DNA of 64,000 nt from Stenotrophomonas_A sp035629025 (GCA_035629025.1 DASPIU010000037.1:1-64000), one strand, 5' to 3'. Shown: positions 28,440-37,938, counted from the stretch's first letter. Notes: generated from the sequence alone by a model not told the origin. A program made the numbers and translations.

Positions 28440-28474
28440 GCAAAGGCCCGCGGATGGACTCCGCGGGCCTTTGC
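28440..28474 (-). terminator. terminator of TonB receptor 2
   Basis: GCAAAGGCCCGCGGA (28440-28454) and TCCGCGGGCCTTTGC (28460-28474) form a perfect 15-bp stem with a 5-nt loop, 50 bp downstream of the stop at 28524. The T residues are few, but the stem is very strong; it could work in both directions. Confidence 0.75.
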
Positions 28475-28523
28475 TCACTCTCTCCGGGGTGCGGGCGGCG
28501 AACCGCCCAAAGCCCGGCGTCGG

Positions 28524-31500
28524 TCAGAACCGCACGCCCACCTCGACCTTGACCTGACGCGGCGTACCGATGATGTCGCCGGTGTCGTTGAAGTAGGCCA
28601 GCTTCCTGCCATCGGCCTGCGTCACGTAGGTGATGTTGGTGAAGTTGTCGAAGTTGAACAGATTGATGATGTCCAACCGCGCATACATCGACACGTCACC
28701 GGCCACCTTGAAGTCCTTGGTCGCCTGCACGTCCACCGAGCGGTAGCCGAAGATCTTGCCACCGACCAGGAAGCGGCCGTTGCCCTGCGGGTTGAAGCCG
28801 GTCGGAATGCACGCCGGCTCGTTCGAGCCCGCCATCGGCTGCGGCCCGCAGATGAAGTCGTTGCTCGGAATCGGCGTGGACAGCGTCAGCTTGCCGCCGA
28901 AGGTGATGCCCCAGAAGCCGTCGTAGTTGCCGGTGACCACCAGGCGGTGGCGCGCGGCAGCGTTGGACTTGATGAAGGGGTAGTCATCCAGCGTCGCCGC
29001 ATCGAAGGCGTAGTGCTCGTTGATGTCGCGCGTCTGGCGGGCATTGGTCCAGGTATAGGCGATCGACGCGCCCCAGCCGCTTTCCTTGGTGTACGGCTTC
29101 TGCGCCGACAGCAGGATCTGCGTGGTGCGCGTCTTGATGCCGTTGTTGCCCACGATCAGGCCACCGAAGCCCGGCACGCCGCAGCCCCACGCCTGGCTGT
29201 AGCCCGGGTTAGGGTTGCCCGGGTCGCACAGCTGCGGGTTGTCGAAGAAGTTGCCGTTCGGGTAGCGGTTGCCCAGGGTGAAGCCGAAGCCGTCATAGCT
29301 GAGGATGCGGGTGACGGTGGCATCGGTCAGCCAGTCGCCGATCTGGTTGCTCATGCCCAGGCTGAACTGGTCGGAGTACGGCGCCTTGAGCTTGTTGTTG
29401 AGCATGTCCACTTCGGTGCCGGCGTTGCTGCCCGCGCCAACCAGCGCCTGCAGGTTCGACAGGCCGTTGAGCAGGTTCGGATCCCAGTCGAAGCACGCGG
29501 TGGTCGAGCCGTTGTAGCAGGCACCGGTGGCCGGGTCGCGGAAGTTCACCGTCACCTGCGGCAGGGCCGACTTGGTCACCTCCAGCTGCAGGTAGTCGAA
29601 CAGGTCGCGGTCGTACGAACGGCCCGCGCCGCCGTGGATCACGTGCATCTCATCGGCGTTGATGTCGTACGAGAAGCCCAGGCGCGGCTGCCAGGCACCG
29701 TCGAATGCCTTGCGGTTGTTGCCGGTGGAAATGTAGTCGTTGACGTCCAGGCCGCCCATGCGCAGCGAATCGGCGTAGGTCTGCCCGGCCGGACCATTCG
29801 GGTCCTGGCTGTTCAGCGCGTCGATCACGTTCTGCGGGGTGACGAAGTTGAGGTACGAGGGGTTCTTCTCGTAGTCCCAGCGCACGCCCAGGTTCAACAT
29901 CAGGTGCTCGTTGACCTGCCAGTCGTCCTGGATGTACAGGCCGTACTGCTTGGCATTGGAGGTCACGCTCGGCGACAGCCCGCCGATGCCGGTGACCGGG
30001 CGGGTGAAGAACGCCTTGTACGGGATCGTCGAGGTGAATGCCGGGTTGTCCAGCGAGTAGTAGAACTGCGGGTTGATGTCGAGCGCATCGGCCGCGTACA
30101 GGTCGATGTCCTTGTAGCGCGCGCCCATCTTGATGGTGTGCTCGCCGTGCCAGTCGATCGCGTTGAGGGTGAAGTTGTCCTCGATCGACCAGCCCTTCTG
30201 GCCCTTGGTCTGCGCCGACAGCGGCGAGCCGCCTTCGATCTGGATGATGTTGGCGTCGTTGGGGCCGTTGGGCACCGTGTAGATGTAGCCGTTGCCCAGG
30301 GTGATCGGCACCGGGTTGTTGAACGACTCTTCGTGCGTGGCCAGCACTTCGTTGTAGAACCAGTCACCGCTGTGGTTCCAGCGCAGTGCCCAGCGCTCGT
30401 CGGTGTTCTCGCTCATGAAGCCGTGCGAGCGCGCATTGCTGCCGCTGAAGCTTTCCTGGGTCTCGTCGCGGTCCTGGTAGGACAGCTCGAAGCGGTCGCG
30501 GTCGGTCGGTTCGAAGTCGATCTTGGCGAAGTACAGGTCTTCCTCGAAGTTCTGGCTGCCGGCACCCAGCTGCGATGCCGCGTTGCCGGGTAGCAGGGCC
30601 ACGCCGCGGTCGGCGCCATCGTCAGGCACGGTGGTGGTCGGCAGGTCGAAGCGCTTGGCCTCGTAGGTCATGAAGAAGTGCAGCTTGTCCTGCACGATCG
30701 GACCGCCCAGGGCAAAGCCGTATTCCTTCTCGGCCGACACCGCCTTCTCCTGGCCGGGCTGGCGCTCGGCCGGAGTCATCGCGCGCATGTCCTCGTCGGT
30801 GTAGCGGTAGAACGCCTCACCATGGAATTCGTTGGTGCCGGACTTGGTTGCCGCGGTCACCGCCGAGCTCGCCACCTGGCCGTACTCGGCCTTGTAGTTG
30901 GAGGTGATGACCTTGTACTCGCCGATCGCCAGCTGCGGGAACGGGTTGCCGGCGCTGCCGAACTGGCCGGCCACGCCGCCTTCCTTGACGTAGCTCTTCT
31001 GGCCCACGCCGTCGATGTAGACGTTGGTGGCGCTGGTGTTCTGCGCGCCGCCGCGCAGCGAGGTGTTGCCCTTGGCATCGCGGGTGAACACCATGCCAGG
31101 CACCGCGTCGGCGAATTCGAGGAAGTTGCGCGACACCTGCGGCGTGGTCTGGATCTGCCGCAGCGAGACGGTCTTGCCCACCTCGGAGGTGCGCACTTCC
31201 TGCAGCAGGGTCGGTGCGGTCACGGTGACCGCATCGAGCGTGGTCGCCGCGCCGCCGCTGCTGGCGGCTGCTTCACCGGCGGCGATGTTCAAGGTCGCGG
31301 TCGAGGCCACGGTGACGGTGACCGTCTCGGTGCGGCCGGCCGCTTCGACGCGATAGGTGCCCGGCTGCAGGCCGACCACGGTGTAGGAGCCATCGGCGCC
31401 GGTGGTGGCGCGGCGCACCGCGCCGGTGTTGACGTTGGTGGCGACGACTTCGGTGCCGGCGGCCGGGCCGGACTGGGAGGACACTTGGCCGCGCAGGTTG

Positions 31501-31613
31501 GCGTTGGCCGACTGTGCGAAGGCGCCAGGGGCCGCGGAGAAGAGGCTGGCGGCCAGGGCGCAGCACAGCAGGCTGCGGGCGGGCAGATTGGTTTTGGTTC
31601 GGATGGCTTTCAC
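28524..31613 (-). CDS. TonB-dependent receptor, Oar-like, with carboxypeptidase-regulatory-like domain (paralog 2)
   Basis: About 1029 aa: signal peptide (LLCCALAASLFSAAPGAFAQ), regulatory-like domain, plug (SLRQIQTTPQVSRNFLEFAD, GGAQNTSATNVYIDGVG), large beta-barrel and C-terminal VKVEVGVRF. I chose GTG 31613 because GGGAGGGG stands six bases upstream, mirroring the site before paralog 1; an ATG at 31658 would add residues MTTHQPSVPAREGSF, and the frame is open to 31973. The closeness to paralog 1 across the whole length points to tandem duplication with later divergence in the barrel. Substrate unknown. Confidence 0.92.
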   Translation of the reverse strand: MKAIRTKTNLPARSLLCCALAASLFSAAPGAFAQSANANLRGQVSSQSGPAAGTEVVATNVNTGAVRRATTGADGSYTVVGLQPGTYRVEAAGRTETVTVTVASTATLNIAAGEAAASSGGAATTLDAVTVTAPTLLQEVRTSEVGKTVSLRQIQTTPQVSRNFLEFADAVPGMVFTRDAKGNTSLRGGAQNTSATNVYIDGVGQKSYVKEGGVAGQFGSAGNPFPQLAIGEYKVITSNYKAEYGQVASSAVTAATKSGTNEFHGEAFYRYTDEDMRAMTPAERQPGQEKAVSAEKEYGFALGGPIVQDKLHFFMTYEAKRFDLPTTTVPDDGADRGVALLPGNAASQLGAGSQNFEEDLYFAKIDFEPTDRDRFELSYQDRDETQESFSGSNARSHGFMSENTDERWALRWNHSGDWFYNEVLATHEESFNNPVPITLGNGYIYTVPNGPNDANIIQIEGGSPLSAQTKGQKGWSIEDNFTLNAIDWHGEHTIKMGARYKDIDLYAADALDINPQFYYSLDNPAFTSTIPYKAFFTRPVTGIGGLSPSVTSNAKQYGLYIQDDWQVNEHLMLNLGVRWDYEKNPSYLNFVTPQNVIDALNSQDPNGPAGQTYADSLRMGGLDVNDYISTGNNRKAFDGAWQPRLGFSYDINADEMHVIHGGAGRSYDRDLFDYLQLEVTKSALPQVTVNFRDPATGACYNGSTTACFDWDPNLLNGLSNLQALVGAGSNAGTEVDMLNNKLKAPYSDQFSLGMSNQIGDWLTDATVTRILSYDGFGFTLGNRYPNGNFFDNPQLCDPGNPNPGYSQAWGCGVPGFGGLIVGNNGIKTRTTQILLSAQKPYTKESGWGASIAYTWTNARQTRDINEHYAFDAATLDDYPFIKSNAAARHRLVVTGNYDGFWGITFGGKLTLSTPIPSNDFICGPQPMAGSNEPACIPTGFNPQGNGRFLVGGKIFGYRSVDVQATKDFKVAGDVSMYARLDIINLFNFDNFTNITYVTQADGRKLAYFNDTGDIIGTPRQVKVEVGVRF

Positions 31614-32205
31614 GAAAGACCCCTCCCGGGCCGGTACGGATGGTTGATGTGTTGTCATGGGGTAGACGGATACAACGTCCGGTGTGAACGTCTTGCGGTT
31701 ATGTGTAGAGGTTAGAAAATTCTTGTAATGCCGCCGGTCGCTGCGGCCGCACTTGCGCCGCACTCGCTGGCGATGCGAGGACCACGTGGGACGGTCCGCC
31801 GGAGGATGTCCGGCGGGCGGGGAACAGCGACGGGGATGGCGGGCGGCGAAGCGGAAGCACAATCCTCCCGTAAAGGCATGGGTTTGCCTTGCGATGTCCT
31901 GTCCTGGCCGGCTCCCTGGCGTGAGTGGTTCTTGCAGCGTCCCTGACAGGTCGCTGCGGGCTTCGGGGCGCAAGCTAGCAGGAACTGCAAACGTTTACAT
32001 GATGCACTGCAATATGGGACGCCGGGCGCAATACTGTGCGCTTTGTCTCAGGCTGCTGGCTGGCAAGGCTGTCCGGACAGGAATTGGACAAAACGGGACA
32101 CTGCCCGAGTCGCCATCGCGGCCTGGACCGCGCCCATGTCCGGCTTGCCTTGCCGCTGCAACCCGAGGCCCGGCAAGATGGGCGATCGATTGGGGAGTCG
32201 AACCA
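31614..32205. other. 592-bp gene-free region between TonB receptor 2 and a lipoprotein gene
   Basis: Divergent promoter region. It contains the LacI-type palindrome at 31986-31999 and a perfect 8-bp hairpin CCGCCGGA/TCCGGCGG (31796-31816). If transcription of receptor 2 starts near the palindrome, its leader would be ~370 nt and structured. Open frames here lack ribosome sites and family resemblance. I see no tRNA or insertion sequence. Confidence 0.5.
31986..31999. promoter_or_regulatory. LacI/GalR-type operator-like palindrome upstream of TonB receptor 2
   Basis: TGCAAACGTTTACA is a near-perfect palindrome around CG and fits the LacI-family pattern TGNAANCGNTTNCA. It lies 373 bp upstream of the receptor start (31613) and 206 bp upstream of the lipoprotein start at 32206, so either or both could be controlled. 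Confidence 0.5.
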
Positions 32206-33150
32206 ATGCCCTTGATGACCGCGTCGGCTGGATCGTGGCGCCCGCTGCCCTGGTTGCTGGCAGCATTGCTGCTGATGCCAGCCTGCAAGCGCGAACCGGC
32301 GGAACTGCCTGGCGCCACCGCCGAGCCCGCGGCCGCCGTGCGCGGGTTGGCCGAACGCCTGCGCGCCAATGACCTGGCCGGCTTCGCCAAGGCCGCCGTC
32401 ACTCCCGAACAGCACGCGCAGCTGGAAACCGCCTGGCGCGAAGGCCGCAGCCGCTGGCCGTTGACCAGCCTGCCGCTGGGCGGCGAGCTGCCCGCGCTGC
32501 TGCAATACCTGTCGGCGCCCGGTGCCGAGCAGCGCCTGCAGCGCGCCTTCGACGTGCAGGTGGCGGGGCAGGGCGAGGGGCTGAAGCAGGCCGCGCATTC
32601 GCTGGGCCTGTTCGGCGTGCAATACCTGCGCAACCAGGGCGACTACACCCCAGAGCAGCGCGCCCACTACGTGCAGCTGGTCAACGCGTTGGCTGGCTGG
32701 GCGGCGACCGCGCCGCTGGCCGAGCGCCCGCATGCGCAGGCGGCCATCACCCGCCTGGTCGCGGCCGCGCGCCGCACCGGCCTGTCCGATCCGGCCGCGC
32801 TCCAGGCCGCGGGCATGGACGCGAGTCTGCGCAAGCTGGGTCCGTTCGTGCAGGAGCTGAAAGCGGTGCTCGACAGCTATGGCCTGACGCTGGATACCAG
32901 CCTGGACGAAACGCGTGTCGGGCTGGTCAGCCAGGACGGCGATCAGGCGCGGGTCCACCTGCAGTATCCGCTGGCCGCCGAACAGATCGATACCAGTGCC
33001 ACCCTGGTGCGGATCGGCGGCCACTGGTACCTGCAGAGCATCCAGGACGAGGTGCGCGCGGTACTCGCCGCCGCACAGACGGCTCCGGCACCAGGACCCG
33101 CCGCACCGGCAGCAGCGAATGCGTCGCCCGCGCAGCCGCCTAAGCCATAA
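32206..33150 (+). CDS. hypothetical lipoprotein upstream of plsB
   Basis: A 314-aa predicted lipoprotein: hydrophobic LPWLLAALLLMPAC with Cys26 as the lipid-bearing residue (Met at -3 is somewhat unusual). The rest is helical, Ala/Leu-rich, followed by a small beta region (ARVHLQYPLAAEQIDTSATLVRIGGHWYL) and a Pro/Ala tail. No family recognised. ATG 32206 follows GGGGAG. Its stop overlaps the plsB start (TAATG), suggesting co-translation and perhaps an envelope function linked to phospholipid synthesis. Confidence 0.75.
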   Translation: MPLMTASAGSWRPLPWLLAALLLMPACKREPAELPGATAEPAAAVRGLAERLRANDLAGFAKAAVTPEQHAQLETAWREGRSRWPLTSLPLGGELPALLQYLSAPGAEQRLQRAFDVQVAGQGEGLKQAAHSLGLFGVQYLRNQGDYTPEQRAHYVQLVNALAGWAATAPLAERPHAQAAITRLVAAARRTGLSDPAALQAAGMDASLRKLGPFVQELKAVLDSYGLTLDTSLDETRVGLVSQDGDQARVHLQYPLAAEQIDTSATLVRIGGHWYLQSIQDEVRAVLAAAQTAPAPGPAAPAAANASPAQPPKP

Positions 33151-35765
33151 TGGCGCCGATGCCCGAACAGAATAATTTGCCGTTTCCGGACGGCCAGCCC
33201 GATCCGGATCGCGCCCAGCCCCCGGCGCCGCCGCGCGTGCCCATGGCGCCCCCAGGCGCGCCCCGCCAGACCCGGCGCCCGTTGTGGGCGCGGTTGCTCG
33301 GGCGCATGGCCGACCCGTGGCTGAGCCTGACCATCGAGCCGGAACACCCCGGCCAGTACGACGATGGTCGCCCGGTGGTCTACGTGCTGGAAGACTATGG
33401 CCTGTCCAACGCACTGATCCTGGACAAGGCCTGTCGCGAGGCCGGCCTGCCGTCGCCGCTGGTGCCGCTGCCCGGCGACCCGCTGCAGCGCAAGCGCGCC
33501 TACCTGGCGCTGTCACGGCGCAGCAGCAGCAACTCGCTGATCCCGGAACAGCGCGGCGGCAAGACCCATTCCGATTCCCTGGCCAAGCTGCTGCAGGCGC
33601 ATCGCGCGCGTCCGGACCTGGACGTGCACCTGGTGCCGGTGTCGATCTTCGTCGGCCGCGCGCCGGACAAGCAGAGCGGCTGGTTCGCCGTGCTGTTCTC
33701 GGAAAACTGGGCGCTGGTCGGCCGCTTCCGCCGCCTGCTGTCAGTGCTGCTCAACGGCCGCACCACCATCGTGCGTTTCGCCCCGCCGATCTCGCTGCGC
33801 CAGACCCTGGACGAGGGCCTGCCGCCCGAGCGCACCTTGCGCAAGCTGCAGCGCGTGCTGCGCACGCATTTCCGCCGCATCCGCGAGGCGGTGATCGGCC
33901 CGGACCTGTCCACCCGCCGCCTGCTCGTCGACCAGGTACTGGCCGCCGAGCCTGTGCGCGAAGCCATTGCCGCGCAGGCCAAGCGCGACAACAGCAAGCC
34001 GGTCGATGCCTGGCGCAAGGCCCATGCCTACGCCTGGGAGATTGCCGCCGACTACTCCAGCCCGGTCGTGCGTTCGGCCAGCTTCCTGCTCACCCACGTC
34101 TGGAACCGCATCTACGCCGGCGTGCTGGTGCATCACCTGGACAAGCTCAAGCAGGCCGCCCCCGGCTACGAAGTGGTGTACGTCCCCAGCCACCGCAGCC
34201 ACATGGACTACCTGCTGCTGTCCTACCTGCTGTACGAACGCGGCATCGTGCCGCCGCACATCGTGGCCGGCATCAACCTCAACCTGCCGGTGGTCGGCAC
34301 CCTGCTGCGCAAGGGCGGTGCGTTCTTCATCCGCCGCTCCATCCGCGGCAATGCGCTGTATTCGGCGGTGCTGGGCGAGTACGTGGCGCAGCTGGTCGGC
34401 GGCGGCTATTCCATCGAATACTTTGTCGAAGGCGGGCGTTCGCGCACCGGCCGCCTGTTGCAGCCCAAGGGCGGCATGATCGTGATGACGCTGCGCGCCT
34501 TCCTGCGCCAGCCGCGCAAGCCGGTGCTGTTCCAGCCGGTCTACATCGGCTACGAGAAGCTGATGGAGGGCAACAGCTACCTGGACGAGCTCAGTGGCCG
34601 GCCGAAGGAAAAGGAATCGATCTGGGCGCTGCTGTGGGGCATTCCCAAGGTGCTCAAGCAGAATTACGGCCAGGTGGTGGTGAACTTCGGCGAGCCGATT
34701 CCGCTCAACGAAGTGCTGGCCCGCGAGGCGCCGGAATGGGATGGCCGGCCGCTGTCCGAGGACGAGAAGCCGGCCTGGCTCTCGCGCACGGTCGATGCGC
34801 TGGCCGAGCAGATCCAGGTGCGCGTCAACGGCGCCGCCGACGTCAACCCGATCAACTTCCTGGCCCTGGCCCTGCTGTCCACGCCCAAGCACGCGATGGG
34901 CGAGGCCGACCTGATCGCGCAGATCGAGCTGTGCAAGAAGCTGCTGGCCGAAATGCCGTATTCGGACCGGGTCACCGTCACCCCGCACACGCCCGAGCGC
35001 ATCATTGCCCACGCCGAGGAGATCAACGTCCTCACCCGCACCCCGCACCCGCTGGGCGACGTGCTGAGCGTGAGCGGCGACACCGCGGTGTTGCTGAGCT
35101 ATTTCCGCAACAACGTCATCCACCTGTTCACGGCTTCGTCGTGGGTGGCCTGCTGCTTCCAGAACAACCGGCGCATGAGCCGTGCCGGTCTGGTCCGTCT
35201 GGGGCGTACCGTGTATCCGTTCCTGCAGGCCGAGCTGTTCCTGCCGTGGACCGAGGACGAGTTCGCCGGCCGCATCGAGCAGACCATCGAAGTGTTCGTC
35301 CGCGAAGGCCTGCTGATGAGCATCAACGACGACGACGGCGGCATCCTCGCCCGCAACACCGGGCAGACCGACGAGGTGTTCCGCCTGCGCGCGATCGGCC
35401 ATTCCCTGCAGCAGGCGTTCGAGCGCTATTACATCGCCATCTCGGTGCTGGTGAAGAACGGCCCCGGCGTGCTCGGCGCGGCCGAACTGGAAAGCCTGTG
35501 CCAACAGGCCGCGCAGCGCCTGAGCCTGCTGTACGCGCCGGCCGCGCCGGAATTCTTCGACAAGAGCCTGTTCCGTGGCTTCATCCAGAAGATGCGCGAA
35601 CTGCGCCTGGTGTGGCCGGACGAGAACAGCAAGCTGGTGTTCGACGAACGCCTGGATACCTGGGCCAAGGACGCCAAGTTCATCCTCGGCCGCGAGCTGC
35701 GCCATACCATCGAGCGGGTGAGCCCGGCGGCGGCGCGGCCCGAAGAGGTGGTCACGCAGGATTAG
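33150..35765 (+). CDS. plsB: glycerol-3-phosphate 1-O-acyltransferase
   Basis: An 871-aa inner-membrane enzyme that acylates sn-glycerol-3-phosphate at position 1, the first step of phospholipid synthesis. The catalytic HX4D motif is H348-D353 in SHRSHMDYLLLSYLL. Other acyltransferase blocks are GGAFFIRRSIRG, EYFVEGGRSRTGR and VLFQPVYIGYEKLMEG. Length is in the usual PlsB range (~800-880). The N-terminal ~40 residues are Pro-rich and poorly conserved; ATG 33159 is an alternative start. It overlaps the upstream lipoprotein stop, and its end overlaps the ydcH-like gene on the other strand by 4 bp. Confidence 0.96.
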   Translation: MAPMPEQNNLPFPDGQPDPDRAQPPAPPRVPMAPPGAPRQTRRPLWARLLGRMADPWLSLTIEPEHPGQYDDGRPVVYVLEDYGLSNALILDKACREAGLPSPLVPLPGDPLQRKRAYLALSRRSSSNSLIPEQRGGKTHSDSLAKLLQAHRARPDLDVHLVPVSIFVGRAPDKQSGWFAVLFSENWALVGRFRRLLSVLLNGRTTIVRFAPPISLRQTLDEGLPPERTLRKLQRVLRTHFRRIREAVIGPDLSTRRLLVDQVLAAEPVREAIAAQAKRDNSKPVDAWRKAHAYAWEIAADYSSPVVRSASFLLTHVWNRIYAGVLVHHLDKLKQAAPGYEVVYVPSHRSHMDYLLLSYLLYERGIVPPHIVAGINLNLPVVGTLLRKGGAFFIRRSIRGNALYSAVLGEYVAQLVGGGYSIEYFVEGGRSRTGRLLQPKGGMIVMTLRAFLRQPRKPVLFQPVYIGYEKLMEGNSYLDELSGRPKEKESIWALLWGIPKVLKQNYGQVVVNFGEPIPLNEVLAREAPEWDGRPLSEDEKPAWLSRTVDALAEQIQVRVNGAADVNPINFLALALLSTPKHAMGEADLIAQIELCKKLLAEMPYSDRVTVTPHTPERIIAHAEEINVLTRTPHPLGDVLSVSGDTAVLLSYFRNNVIHLFTASSWVACCFQNNRRMSRAGLVRLGRTVYPFLQAELFLPWTEDEFAGRIEQTIEVFVREGLLMSINDDDGGILARNTGQTDEVFRLRAIGHSLQQAFERYYIAISVLVKNGPGVLGAAELESLCQQAAQRLSLLYAPAAPEFFDKSLFRGFIQKMRELRLVWPDENSKLVFDERLDTWAKDAKFILGRELRHTIERVSPAAARPEEVVTQD

Positions 35766-35968
35766 GCCGGCTCGTCGGGGATCAGCGCGCTTTCCAGCTT
35801 GGCGATGCAGTCCTTCAGCTGCAGCTTGCGCTTCTTCAGCCGCTTGATCGTCAGCTCGTCGGCTTCCAGGTTGGCGACGCGCTGGCTGATCTCCTCGTCG
35901 AGCTGGCGATGCTCGCGCCTGAGCACGTGCAGTCGGTCGGCAACGGTGGCGGGGTCCAGGTTCTCCAT
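35762..35968 (-). CDS. YdcH-family small protein (DUF465)
   Basis: A 68-aa coiled-coil protein (RLHVLRREHRQLDEEISQRV) with the family signature IKRLKKRKLQLKDCIAKLE at its C-terminal half. The role of the family is unknown. ATG 35968 is the start that gives the normal family length; the longer frame up to 36922 runs antisense to ttcA and is discarded. It converges with plsB, with stops overlapping. Confidence 0.85.
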   Translation of the reverse strand: MENLDPATVADRLHVLRREHRQLDEEISQRVANLEADELTIKRLKKRKLQLKDCIAKLESALIPDEPA

Positions 35969-36058
35969 CGTCGCCGAGCTTACACCGCCGCCGTGCCGCG
36001 GGCAGCGCCATCCGGACGGCGCATGGGCGGCCGCGGCGGCGCCGCCTGACCCGGTAGA

Positions 36059-36970
36059 ATGATGCGGATGAGCGCTGTCGTCCCCCTCCCTGATCCCTTG
36101 CCGCGCCGCGATCCGCGCGTGGCCGGCCGCGAGCAGGCCAAGCTGGCCAAGCGCCTGCGCCGCCAGGTCGGCGAAGCCATTGCCGACTACGGCATGATCG
36201 AGGCCGGCGACAAGGTCATGGTCTGCCTGTCCGGTGGCAAGGACAGCTACACCTTGCTCGACGTGCTGCTGCAGCTGCAGAAGAAGGCGCCGGTGCCCTT
36301 TGAACTGGTCGCGGTCAACCTGGACCAGAAGCAACCCGGTTTTCCCGAGCATGTGCTGCCCGACTACCTGCGCTCGCTGGGCGTGGCCTACCACGTCATC
36401 GAGCAGGACACCTATTCGGTGGTCAGCCGCGTCGTGCCCGAGGGCAAGACGATGTGCTCGCTGTGTTCGCGCCTGCGCCGCGGCGCGCTGTATGCCTATG
36501 CCGAGGCGCACGGCTTCACCAAGATCGCGCTCGGCCACCATCGCGACGACATGGTGGCCACGTTCTTCATGAACCTGTTCCACCACGCCAAGCTCTCGGG
36601 CATGCCGCCGAAACTGCGCAGCGACGACGGCAAGCACGTGGTGATCCGCCCGCTTGCCTACGTGGCCGAGCGCGACATCATCGAGTATGCGCAGGCGCGC
36701 CAGTTTCCGATCATTCCCTGCAACCTGTGCGGCAGCCAGGAAAACCTGCAGCGGCGGCAGGTCGGCCTGATGCTCAAGCAATGGGAAAAGGACAGCCCCG
36801 GGCGCATCGAGCAGATTGCCCGCGCCATGGGCCAGGTCCGTCCTTCGCATCTGGCTGACCGCCAGCTGTTCGACTTTGCCGCGCTGGGCCGGCACGGCGA
36901 TGCGCCGCTGCCCGATGCCCATGCCTGGCTGGCCGGCGCCGACCCGCTGCCTGCCGACCCGCAGCCCTAG
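36059..36970 (+). CDS. ttcA: tRNA 2-thiocytidine(32) synthetase TtcA
   Basis: About 303 aa. PP-loop ATPase that thiolates C32 of certain tRNAs using an iron-sulfur cluster. SGGKDS PP-loop near residue 58; cluster cysteines in CSLCSR and in PCNLCGSQ. RRGALYAYAEAHGFTKIALGHHRDD is the typical core. Three possible ATGs (36059, 36062, 36068) stand at the start, none with a clear ribosome site. Confidence 0.96.
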   Translation: MMRMSAVVPLPDPLPRRDPRVAGREQAKLAKRLRRQVGEAIADYGMIEAGDKVMVCLSGGKDSYTLLDVLLQLQKKAPVPFELVAVNLDQKQPGFPEHVLPDYLRSLGVAYHVIEQDTYSVVSRVVPEGKTMCSLCSRLRRGALYAYAEAHGFTKIALGHHRDDMVATFFMNLFHHAKLSGMPPKLRSDDGKHVVIRPLAYVAERDIIEYAQARQFPIIPCNLCGSQENLQRRQVGLMLKQWEKDSPGRIEQIARAMGQVRPSHLADRQLFDFAALGRHGDAPLPDAHAWLAGADPLPADPQP

Positions 36971-37029
36971 CCGCCGCGCCGGGCATTCCCGCGCCCGCGG
37001 CCCCTCTTCCGCTTTCAGTCCTGGATCTC

Positions 37030-37938
37030 ATGTTCTTTCGCAACCTGACCCTGTTCCGCTTTCCCACCACCCTCGACTTCTCCCAGATCGACACCCTGCT
37101 GCCCGAGGCCTTGCTCAAGCCGGTCGGCCCGCTGGAGCTGACCTCGCGCGGCTTCATCTCGCCGTTCGGGCGCGATGAGCAGGAAGCGCTGTCGCATCGC
37201 ATCGGCGAATTCCTGTGGCTGACCATCGGCGGCGAGGACAAGATCCTGCCCGGTTCGGTGGTCAACGACCTGCTGGCGCGCAAGGTGGCCGAGATCGAGG
37301 AGAAGGAAGGGCGCCGGCCCGGCGGCCGCGCGCGCAAGCGCCTCAAGGACGATCTGATCCACGAACTGCTGCCGCGTGCCTTCGTCAAGAGCTCGCGCAC
37401 TGATGCCATGCTCGACCTGGAGAACGGCTACATCGCCGTGGATACCTCCAGTCGCAAGACGGGCGAGAACGTCATGTCGGAAATCCGCGGGCTGCTCGGC
37501 TCGTTCCCGGCGCTGCCGCTGAACGCGGAAGTGGCGCCGCGCGCCATCCTCACCGGCTGGATTGCCGGTGAGGAACTGCCTGAAGGACTCAGCCTCGGCG
37601 AAGAGTGCGAGATGAAGGACCCGATCGAGGGTGGAGCGGTGGTCAAGTGCCAGCACCAGGAGCTGCGCTGCGAGGAAATCGACAAGCACCTGGAAGCGGG
37701 CAAGCAGGTCACCAAGCTGGCGCTGACACTCGATGACCACGTGTCCTTCGTGCTCGGCGATGACCTGGTGATCCGCAAGCTCAAGTTCCTCGACGGCGCG
37801 CTGGACCAGCTCGAAAGCAGCGACCAGGACGGCGTGCGCGCCGAGCTGGACGCGCGCTTTGCCCTGATGAGCGGCGAAGTGCGGCGTTTGTTCCTGCTGC
37901 TGGAAAACGCCTTGAAGCTGAGCAAGGCCGAAGCCTGA
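37030..37938 (+). CDS. rdgC: recombination-associated protein RdgC
   Basis: A 302-aa nucleoid/replication-associated DNA-binding protein that forms a ring-shaped dimer and restrains RecA. The full family pattern is present, from MFFRNLTLFRF to LFLLLENALKL, with FISPFGRDEQEALSHRIGEFLWL near residue 45. Length is normal. It follows ttcA by 59 bp on the same strand. Confidence 0.97.
   Translation: MFFRNLTLFRFPTTLDFSQIDTLLPEALLKPVGPLELTSRGFISPFGRDEQEALSHRIGEFLWLTIGGEDKILPGSVVNDLLARKVAEIEEKEGRRPGGRARKRLKDDLIHELLPRAFVKSSRTDAMLDLENGYIAVDTSSRKTGENVMSEIRGLLGSFPALPLNAEVAPRAILTGWIAGEELPEGLSLGEECEMKDPIEGGAVVKCQHQELRCEEIDKHLEAGKQVTKLALTLDDHVSFVLGDDLVIRKLKFLDGALDQLESSDQDGVRAELDARFALMSGEVRRLFLLLENALKLSKAEA

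Noticed and set aside
28388..28474. Two stem-loops read as a transcription attenuator or riboswitch for a receptor
   Set aside because: The T run of the first is on the plus strand, opposite to both receptors, and the second lies downstream of receptor 2; neither sits in a minus-strand leader in the right orientation.
28444..30593. Long plus-strand frames opposite TonB receptor 2, and short frames over the candidate sRNA
   Set aside because: Val/Arg-rich antisense composition without a ribosome site; the short frames over the sRNA region show no conserved features.
33284..36049. 921-codon plus-strand frame inside plsB
   Set aside because: Alternate frame of plsB; Arg/Pro/Gly-rich, no motif.
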